From assembly GCF_027595985.1 (NCBI RefSeq), contig NC_073308.1, positions 12,298,566 through 12,362,565 of the forward strand: a stretch of 64,000 nucleotides of DNA. Reading direction: 5' to 3'. The stretch comes from Sorex araneus. Taxonomy: Eukaryota > Chordata > Mammalia > Eulipotyphla > Soricidae. The notes beneath the pieces were generated by a model. The model ran no database searches. It saw only the letters and a list, made by a program, of their open reading frames with translations, and was not told where the DNA came from. Within the stretch, counting starts at the first letter, position 1. Each line of letters opens with the position of its first letter. The position numbers were made by a program, and so were the translations under genes. Below, piece by piece: positions 57,101 to 64,000 of this stretch.

Positions 57101-58015
57101 GGGTTGTTTGCAGATTTCGGTTCTATTGAATAGTGCTGCAATGAACATAGGAATGCTGATGCCCTTTCTGTTTGTGCTTTGGGCCCTTGGGTATGTTTCC
57201 AAGAGTGGACTTGTTGATCGTATGGGAGTTCAATTCCTAGTTTTCTGAGGAATGTTCGATTGTCTTCCCAAAAGGCTGGAGCAGTGGACATTCCCCAGCA
57301 GTGAAAGAGAGTCCTTCTTTCCCTCTGCCCATGCCAGCACAGGAGGTTGTGTTCTCCGTGATGAGTGTGACTCTGGTGTGAGGCGATATCTCATTGCTTT
57401 GATTTGCATTTTTCTAATGCTTTGTGAAGTTTATTTTTCATATGAGTTTTTTTGCCATTTATTTTTACTTTGAGGAATTTTCTGTTCATCTTTTCTTGCC
57501 ATTTTTTTGATGGGGTTGTATTTTTTTTTCCTTGTACAGTTCTACCTGGGGACTGGAGTGATAGCACAGCAGGTAGGGCATTTGCCTTGCATGTGGCCAA
57601 CCCGGGTTCAATTCCTCCGTCCCTCTTGGAGAGTCTGGCAAGCTACCGAGAGTATCCCATTGTGAGATGAGTATCTCCATCTCACAATGGAGATGTTACT
57701 GGTGCATGATCGAGCAAATTGATGAACAACTGGATGACAGTGCTACAGTGGTACAGTTTTGCCAGTGCTTTGGCTCTCTTGGATATAAGCTCTTTATTAG
57801 TTTCAGGTAAGCAAATAATTTCTCTCAGTTTTTGGACTGTCTTTATATTCTGATCATTATTTTCTTTGAGGTGCAGAAGCTTCTTAATTTAATGTAGTCC
57901 CATTTGTTTGCCTTTGCTTCCACTTACTTGGTTAGTGGTATTTCACCCTTAGAGATGCCTTTAGCTTCAATGTCTTGTAGACAATGAATTATGTCTACAT
58001 TTTTCTCTTTATTTT
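57101..58015 (-). mobile_element. L1 ORF2 3' part, interrupted by a SOR SINE
   Basis: Complement of L1: tattgaatagtgctgcaatg, gaggcgatatctcattgctt, tgatttgcatttttctaatg, cttttggactgtctttatat-type text at 57760-58010. The SOR copy lies at 57549-57757. Confidence 0.88.
57549..57757 (+). mobile_element. SOR SINE with RTE-type tail, internal deletion
   Basis: Head gtgatagcacagcaggtagg, then ctaccgagagtatcccat runs directly into tctcacaatggagatgttac, skipping the usual middle; the tail ends in ctacagtggtacag. Confidence 0.92.
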
Positions 58016-58029
58016 TTTTAATTAAAATT

Positions 58030-58562
58030 TTGAGGGCCTGTGTTCTCTGGTCTGTGTTCTCCCCTGAGCTACACTGCACTGCACTGTCGTCCCGTTGTTC
58101 ATCGATTTGCTTGAGTAGGCACCAGTAATGTCTCCATTGTGAGACTTCTTGTTACTGTTTTTGGCATATCGAATATGCCACGGGTAGATTGCCAGGCTCT
58201 GCCATTCAGGCGGGAAACTCTCCATAGCTTGCTGAATTCTCTGAGAGGGATGGATGAATTGAAAGCAGGTCGGCTGCGTGCAAGGCAAACGTCTTACTCG
58301 CTGTGCTTTTGCTCCAGTCCTCTCCCCTGGACACATATCTTTATTGCTTGCCTCTATGTCTCTTTCTTTGCTTCCTTAATTGCTCTCCAAGCCTGTGTTC
58401 TCCCTTAAACATGGATCCCACTTGCTTATCTCTGAGTCTCTTTGCTTGGGCTTCTTTCCTCTCTGGAGAAGACTGTGTTCTCTCTTTAACACATGTTTCT
58501 TCTTTCTCCCTCCTTACATCTTTCTAAGTAAGTTTTGTTCAATAAAAACTATCTTTCTTTGG
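58030..58562 (+). mobile_element. possible LTR fragment, interrupted by a SOR SINE
   Basis: Text with gtgttctctggtctgtgttc resumes after the SINE, with repeated tgtgttctc words and an end containing caataaaaactatctttc, like an LTR R-U5. The 5' end is not defined. Confidence 0.35.
58072..58322 (-). mobile_element. SOR SINE with RTE-type tail
   Basis: Reverse full-length copy: cactgtcgtcccgttgttca, ggcaccagtaatgtctccat, ggcatatcgaatatgcca, ending gtgcttttgctccagtcc. Confidence 0.94.
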
Positions 58563-58690
58563 GGGTCAGGTGATAGTACAGCAAGTGGGGTGCACATGGC
58601 CAACACAGGTTTGATTCCCCAGCTTCCCGTATGGGCCCCCAAGCCAGACAGGAGGGACCCCTGAGTGCTGTTGTCACTCAAAACCAAAAC
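58562..58690 (+). mobile_element. A-tailed SINE, shortened
   Basis: gtcaggtgatagtacagcaa, gtttgattccccagcttccc, gacccctgagtgctgttgtc and an A-rich tail. Confidence 0.78.
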
Positions 58691-58734
58691 AAAACAAGAC
58701 AAACAAAAAAACTTTCTGCTTCACTGAAAAAGTA

Positions 58735-58940
58735 TTTTGTGCATATCCGTGTTCGATTCTTCCGCTCCTCTGGCAAGCTACCGAGAATATTGAGCCTGCA
58801 CGGCAGAGCCTGGCAAGCTACCTGTGGTGTATTCAATATGCCAAAAACAGTAACAATGAGTCTCACGATGAGAGATGTTACTTTTGCCCACTCGAACAAA
58901 TCGGTGAGCAACGGGATGACTGTGACAGTGACAGTAATTT
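58735..58940 (+). mobile_element. SOR SINE, head-truncated
   Basis: Begins within the head (tgttcgattcttccgctcct); middle and tail are complete (gatgagcaacgggatgac-type tail, cagtgacagta). Confidence 0.9.
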
Positions 58941-59278
58941 TATTTTATTCTACTTATTTTAGGTTTTATTTAGGTTAAATAGTATGGTTGTAATGGTGTT
59001 TAAGTTCATAGTATTTATAAACAAAGTTACTATGTGCTACCACCTCCAAAACGCCCTTGACCTTCCACCTCTGTCCTTTTGTTATGTCAGGAAAGAATAA
59101 TATAACCGTAATATCAATGTTTCTAAAACAGCCAACTTCTCTCTACTAGCCTCCTCCTCCTCATCATCATCTTATATAAGTATATAAGCATATAACTACC
59201 TGTAAGTATTCTGCTACCTTCTTCATCAAACTGTAAGCTGTTCATTAGAGAAAAATCACTATTAAAAAAAATTCAACA
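58941..59278. other. AT-rich sequence; nothing recognised
   Basis: No coding signal; short runs of cct and atc. Confidence 0.4.
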
Positions 59279-59282
59279 TTGG

Positions 59283-59451
59283 GGCTGGATCTATAGCACA
59301 GTGGGTAGGGCATTTGCCTTGCACGGGGTTGACCCGGATTCAATTCCCAGCATCCCATATGGTCCCCTGAGCACCACAAGGAGTGATTCCTGAATGCATG
59401 AGCCAGGAGTAACCCTTGTGCATCGCCAGGTGTGACCCAAAAAGCAATGAA

Positions 59452-59498
<47 letters not shown>

Positions 59499-59505
59499 AA
59501 TAAAA
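59283..59505 (+). mobile_element. A-tailed SINE with (AATA)n tail microsatellite
   Basis: gggctggatctatagcacag, gcatcccatatggtcccctg, gcatcgccaggtgtgaccca, then about 14 aata units (59450-59500). Confidence 0.95.
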
Positions 59506-59518
59506 ATTTCAACATTTG

Positions 59519-59562
59519 GGCTGGAGTGATAGCACAGCAGGGAGGGCGTTTGCCTTGTTCTT
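59519..59562 (+). mobile_element. SINE head fragment
   Basis: gggctggagtgatagcacag then ggagggcgtttgccttg, after which L1 text begins; only ~44 bp of head is present. Confidence 0.8.
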
Positions 59563-59887
59563 TCCTGATTTGGGCTTATGAATAGTGCTGCAATGATCAT
59601 AGGAGTGCCATATGTCTTTTCTGAGTAGATTTTGGGCATCTGGGGTACATACCAAGAAGCGGGATTACTGGGTCATATCCCCAGCAACAGAAGCTCAATT
59701 TCTGTTTTCTTTTGGGAAGTGTCTATATTGTTTTCCCAAAAGGTTGCACATTTTGACATCCCCTCCAGCAATGAATGATGGTCTTTTTCCCAACATCCAT
59801 ATCAACACCAGTCATTTTTGTTCTTTGTGATTATGATGTGTGAATTATAATAAATGTAGTTTTCTATCATTTGTTTTTAAAATTTTA

Positions 59888-60246
59888 TGACAGGTATTCC
59901 TTGGACTTATGATTTTGCTGGTATGGGTGACCAATTTTACCTTTGAGAAAGGTCCTAACTTGCAGTTTGAATACAAACCACAAAACCCCTGGCTTCAGGA
60001 AACTCCCTTCCTTTGCTGTGAGCTGTGCTGCCTGTCGCCTGATAAGAGCCATGTTGTAACCTGCCCTGCCTTGCTGATGCGTGATAGACTGTGAAAGAAT
60101 GGTGAGCTCGTACGATTACCCTATAAATGCTCTTGAGAGCCTTGATTGGCACCGAGAGCTTCAGGTGCTTTGCCGGGGTCTGGTCAGCCACAAGACTCTG
60201 TCTTAGTGAGTGTGATTAAACAAACTTTCATTTGACTATTGCAACA
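59888..60246 (+). mobile_element. short LTR-like element in L1
   Basis: Contains a TATA-like ccctataaatgctcttgag near 60118 and a 3' part gtgattaaacaaactttcat ending gcaaca. L1 text flanks both sides. The 5' end lacks a matching tgttgc, and no target duplication is clear. Confidence 0.5.
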
Positions 60247-60397
60247 TGATATGTGCTGGTCTTCTATGAGATGTTGTATTGCTGGTTTAATTTGCATTTA
60301 CCTAATGATAAGGGGTACAGTATATTTTTTATATACCTGTTGGACATCTGCATGCCTTCTTTGAAGAAATATTTGTAAATGACTCCACCCCATATTT

Positions 60398-60566
60398 TTT
60401 TTCTTTTTGGGTCACACCCAGCGATGCTCAGGGGTTACTCCTGGCTTTGCACTCAGGAATTGCTCCTGGCAGTGCTTGGGGGACCATATGGGATGCTGGG
60501 GATAGAACCCAGGTCGGCCGCGTGCAAGGCAAACGCCCTACCTGCTGTGCTATCGCTCCAGCCTCC
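60398..60566 (-). mobile_element. A-tailed SINE with target-site duplication
   Basis: Very well preserved reverse copy. ctccaccccat flanks it on both sides (just before 60396 and from about 60563), marking a young insertion into L1. Confidence 0.96.
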
Positions 60567-60627
60567 ACCCCATTTTTTGAAGTGGTTGATTATTTTCCTT
60601 CTTGTAAAGTTCTACCAGTGAGGAGGA

Positions 60628-60716
60628 TACATATGTATGTGTGTGAATACATATATATGTGTGTATATATATGTAATGAGATGTATATATTTATATATAC
60701 ATATGTATGTGTACAT
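60628..60716. repeat. (AT/GT)-rich microsatellite
   Basis: Imperfect atgtgt and atatat units. Confidence 0.9.
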
Positions 60717-61507
60717 CTTAACCATTTGTACCATGAGTGGTGGGCAACTATTTTCTCCCAGTCTGTGTAGTATCTTTATATTCTCGTCGCTTCTTTCACT
60801 GTGTAGAAACTTCTTGCTCTGATGCAGTGCCGTTTACTTATTTTTGGTTCCATTTACTTGGCCAAAGGCATTGAATCATTGAAGATATCTCTAAATCAAA
60901 TGTTCAAAAGTGTTCAGACTATGTTTTCATCAATATAATTTATGGAATCCTGTATGATACCAAGATCTTCAATTTTAATTTAACTTTTATGTGTAGTGTT
61001 AGAAAGGGGTCTGAGTTTGTTCTTTAGCATGTGACCAACCAGCTTACCCAACAACAGTTGTTGAAGAGGCTTTCTGTGACCGCTTCATACTTTTTGGTCT
61101 TTTATCAAAAATAAATTGTTCATATACCTAGGATCTGTCTCTGCCCTTGGGTTCTATTCCAAGGTCTGAGTCTGTCCTTAATCCAATGTTACATGGTTTT
61201 GATTCCTGTAACTTATAGTAAGGTTGGACGTTTAGGGAGAGTGAACTCTCTCATTTTATTTTATCCCTAAGATTGTTCTGGCTATTGTGAAGAGAGGATG
61301 TTATTGCACAATATAAATTTCTAAACTGTTTGATTATATCTTTAATGAACGTCAAGGGTTTTTTTTTTTAAATAAGGACTACAATGAATATGCATAATGC
61401 TTTGGGCTAGGTTGTCATTTGACATTATTAATCTTTCCCATCCATGAACAGGGGATATATTTTCACTTTCTCCTGTGTTTCAAAATTTATTTTAGTCGTG
61501 ATTTGTA

Positions 61508-61690
61508 TTGTCAGTAGCTTGCGGGCTCTCCAAGAGGGGCGGAGAAATCGAACCTGGGTCAGCCGCAAGCCTGGCAAGCTACCCGTGGTGTATTCTATAT
61601 GCTAAAAACAGTAACAACAAGTCTCACGATGGAGACGTTACTGGTGCCCGCTCAAGCAAATCGATGAGCAACGGAGTGACAGTGACAGTG
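61508..61690 (+). mobile_element. SOR SINE with inverted 5' segment
   Basis: 61510-61566 matches the reverse complement of the SOR head and early middle (gtagcttgcgggctctccaa, cggagaaatcgaacctgggt). It joins directly to a forward middle and tail (cctggcaagctacccgtgg to gatgagcaacggagtgac). A short duplication gtgatttgta flanks it (61498-61507, 61689-61698). Confidence 0.9.
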
Positions 61691-61742
61691 ATTTGTACAT
61701 TTCTTTTTTTTTAATTACTTATTTTATTTAAAATGCAATACT

Positions 61743-62366
61743 CACCGCCGAGATGTGATCCCAGGGGCCGCACGCATGTGCAGCCTCTCCGCAGCTGCAC
61801 AAGCGTGAATCCAGACCCAGCAAAACCTCTTTCGGCATGGGCAACTCCTCGCAGAATGTCTCCAGCCTGAGAACTAAGCCTCGGCCCTGTGCCCGCCCAG
61901 GAGGGGAAAGGTATTTCTCTCTCTCACCTCTTTCTCTCCGGGGATGAAGGGCGCGGTGTCCGCCATTTTAAGACAACCACAGATTGGGTTTTCAAGCCTG
62001 CAATGATCCAATATCTGGAAGAAATCTCCCTGGACTTAGTGTTAAAGTACAGAAATTCAAACCTTATTTGTCTTCACAGTAGGTCTGAATCTAGTGGGGT
62101 ACTCCTAACAACAATAGTGAGGTTTGTATTGAAATATTGAATGTAACCAAAGTAAACAGAATGTAAAATGAAACTTATCAGTTACAAGGTAGCGGGTGGG
62201 GGGGCGGGATGGGAGGTGTACTGTGTGGGGTTTTTTTTTTGGCGGTGGTGGAATATGGGCACTGGTGAAGGGATGGTTGTTTCAGCATTGTATAACTAAG
62301 ACCTAAGCCTGAAAGCATTGTAATCTTCCACACGGTGATTTAATAAAAAAAATTTTTATTTAAAAA
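61743..62366 (+). mobile_element. short L1-tailed composite element with target-site duplication
   Basis: 624 bp between aaaatgcaatact at 61730-61742 and 62367-62379. It has a CpG-rich 5' half with gccgcacgcatgtgcagcc and CCGCCATTTT (YY1-type core), and an L1-like 3' half with atgggcactggtgaaggga and gtgatttaataaaa. Collinear with 23363-23990 in the opposite orientation. No ORF. Confidence 0.88.
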
Positions 62367-62439
62367 AAAATGCAATACTAAGCCTTCAGGAATGCCTGAT
62401 GAACTCTAGTTGACTAATCTGCCAACCCCTAAAAGACAC

Positions 62440-63386
62440 TGACTTTTCTTTCTTTTTTCTGTGTGTTTTATTTTATTGAATCACCATGTGGAAAGTTACA
62501 AAGTTCTCAGGCTTATGTCTCAGTTATACAATACTCAAACACCCATCCCTTCACCAGTGCACATATTCCACCACCAAAATCCCCAGTATATCTCTCACCC
62601 CTGCCCCCCCACCCCCACCTGAGTAACTGATGAATTTCACTTCATTTTCTCTTTACCTTGATTACATTCCATATTTCAACACAAAACTCACTATTGTTGT
62701 TGGACTTTCCCCCAAAAAAAGACAGCCCTACTACCAAGGAAGCATTTGATAATTAGTTTTCCATTGCTGAGAATGAAGAGATATGAAGTCCCACTGCTCC
62801 AAGTACATAATTATTTTTTTCCCTTTTTTTTTCTCTTCCCCCTTCCCTCGCCACTCAGTTCATACCTGTTTGATAGACCTCATAATATGGTGGACGCCAC
62901 GCCGCGTTTCTCCCCGAAAATGGGAAACAACTGGGAAAGAGGGAGATTTCCTATCCTCGGCCCACGTGGGGCTATGGCTTAGTTCACAGTCTAGAGAAAT
63001 GGCTGCTACTTTGATTATCTTCAATATTTTAACAAAAAACTCACTATTACTATTTGGAGTTTCCCCCCAAAGTCAGGCCTGCTAAAAAGGAACCGTTTCA
63101 CATTGCTGACGATTAAGAGATGTTAAGTTGCGTGGCCGCTACCGCAGCCTCGTGGATTTGGATTTCTGTATAAAGTCCAGGGAAAATTCTGTCAGAAATT
63201 GCATCCCTGCAAGCTTTTACTTCCCTTTTCCATAAGATGGAAAAGCCTGGAGAGAGAACCCTTCCCTGCGGGTGCCGCATGGGGGCAGCGGCTCAGCTCA
63301 CAGTCCAGAGGCCTCTCTGGGAGCTGCTAGCGTCCAAAGTAGTTCAGTTGGCCTCTGGGATCATGCTCGTGCAGCAGCTGAAAGGG
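62440..63386 (-). mobile_element. L1-tailed composite element, longer form
   Basis: Tail complement (attgaatcaccatgtgga) leads to a CpG-rich part (ggtggacgccacgccgcg, cacgtggggctatggcttag) homologous to the 344-bp unit of 20591-21811. Direct repeats atttgtacatttcttt lie at 61691-61706 and 63387-63402, so this element plus the nested 61743-62366 may be one insertion site in the L1. Confidence 0.7.
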
Positions 63387-63402
63387 ATTTGTACATTTCT
63401 TT

Positions 63403-63960
63403 CTGTGAGAATTTTATTCTTTTCTTAGGTTAATTCCGAAATACTTGTTTTATTTGAGGCAAAGTTGTGAATGGGGATGTTTAAAAATTTTTCTCTCTCT
63501 GGGTTGGAGAGAGAGTACAGCAGGTAGGGCATTTGCCTTGCATGCGGCTGAGCTGGGTTCGAGCCCCAGCATCCCATATGGTTCCCAGCACCGTGAGGAG
63601 AAATTCCTGAGTGCAGAGGCAGGAGTAACCCCTGAGCATTGCTGGGGTATGACCCAAAAAGAAAAAAAAATTCTCTCTCTTCTATTTTATTACTTAGAAA
63701 TAGGACCATGGTTTTGGCAAATTGATTTTTTTAGCTTGCCACTTTACTGAACAAGTTCATAGTTTCTAGCAGCTTTTTGGTATAGATTTTAGGGGTTCCT
63801 AGGTATAATATCGTGTCCTCTGAAACTACTGAGAGTTTTGTTACTTTTCTAGTCTGAAAGGCTTTACTATCTTTCTTGCCTAACTTTATTGAAAAGATTC
63901 ATTTCAACTTCTCAGGCTATTGAGAACCTTCACTTGGATCCAAATGTCACAAGTGGAACG
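63403..63960 (-). mobile_element. L1 ORF2, continuation after the nested block
   Basis: ggttaattccgaaatacttg, gccactttactgaacaagtt, agcagctttttggtatagat, taggtataatatcgtgtcct are complement L1 ORF2 text collinear with 59563-61505. A SINE at 63505-63667 interrupts it. The last ~40 bp of the window are not clearly L1. Confidence 0.85.
63505..63667 (+). mobile_element. A-tailed SINE
   Basis: gggttggagagagagtacag, gcatgcggctgagctgggtt, gcatcccatatggttcccag, tatgacccaaaaagaaaaa. ttctctctct words on both sides suggest the target duplication. Confidence 0.93.
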
Positions 63961-64000
63961 GCAACCACAGCAGCCAGATACCTGGCGGAGAGGACTGACA

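Larger units (their letters stand above)
59563..61505 (-). mobile_element. L1 ORF2 3' part, interrupted by an LTR-like piece and a SINE
   Basis: Complement of L1 in order: aatagtgctgcaatgatcat, gcgggattactgggtcatat, tttcccaaaaggttgcac, tttgcatttacctaatgata, ttgttctggctattgtgaag, cccatccatgaacagggg. It continues after the nested block at 63403. Confidence 0.88.

Overview
This is a stretch of mammalian nuclear genome, almost certainly from a shrew (Sorex or a close relative). Three things point there. It is dense in tRNA-headed SINEs of the SOR type known from shrews. It has mammalian L1 fragments in both orientations. At 51553-51905 it carries the 3' end of an RTE-type LINE whose peptide resembles RTE elements of parasitic nematodes, matching a transfer I recall being reported for the common shrew. 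The species call is inference from repeats. There are no bacterial-style genes, operons, CRISPR arrays or canonical RNA genes. Layout. 1-6.7 kb is the genic part. The last two coding exons of an unidentified plus-strand gene (48-91, 671-916) converge on a minus-strand Ral guanine-nucleotide exchange factor gene of the RALGDS/RGL family (11 exons between 1182 and 6711). All its splice phases close, giving a 491-codon frame (stop included), and no RA domain follows the catalytic domain, as in RGL4. 6.7-34 kb is intergenic: SINEs, L1 pieces, microsatellites, one complete LTR (28068-28518), and a family of L1-tailed, ORF-less composite elements. The most striking of these (19993-21811) carries 3.55 near-identical copies of a 344-bp CpG-rich unit and has a 14-bp target-site duplication. 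34.8-39.1 kb is a decayed betaretrovirus-like (class II) endogenous retrovirus on the minus strand. An L1 splits its pol region. It abuts a broken plus-strand fibrillar-collagen-type exon cluster (39086-39749). 40-47 kb has a thrice-repeated short module with CTCF-like motifs, a 600-bp pyrimidine microsatellite, a SINE cluster and a G-rich minisatellite. 48-64 kb is mostly L1 in both orientations, layered with SINEs, a solo LTR with a 6-bp duplication, the RTE fragment and two more composite elements. How the parts relate. The only host genes with supported frames are the Ral exchange factor and its convergent neighbour. The rest is a record of at least three retrotransposition systems: L1, an RTE LINE and LTR retroviruses. 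The window directly shows that one SOR SINE form ends in the same ~60 bp as the RTE fragment, while a second SINE form with the same tRNA-like head ends in an A-rich tail. This suggests one head module was paired with two different LINE machineries.
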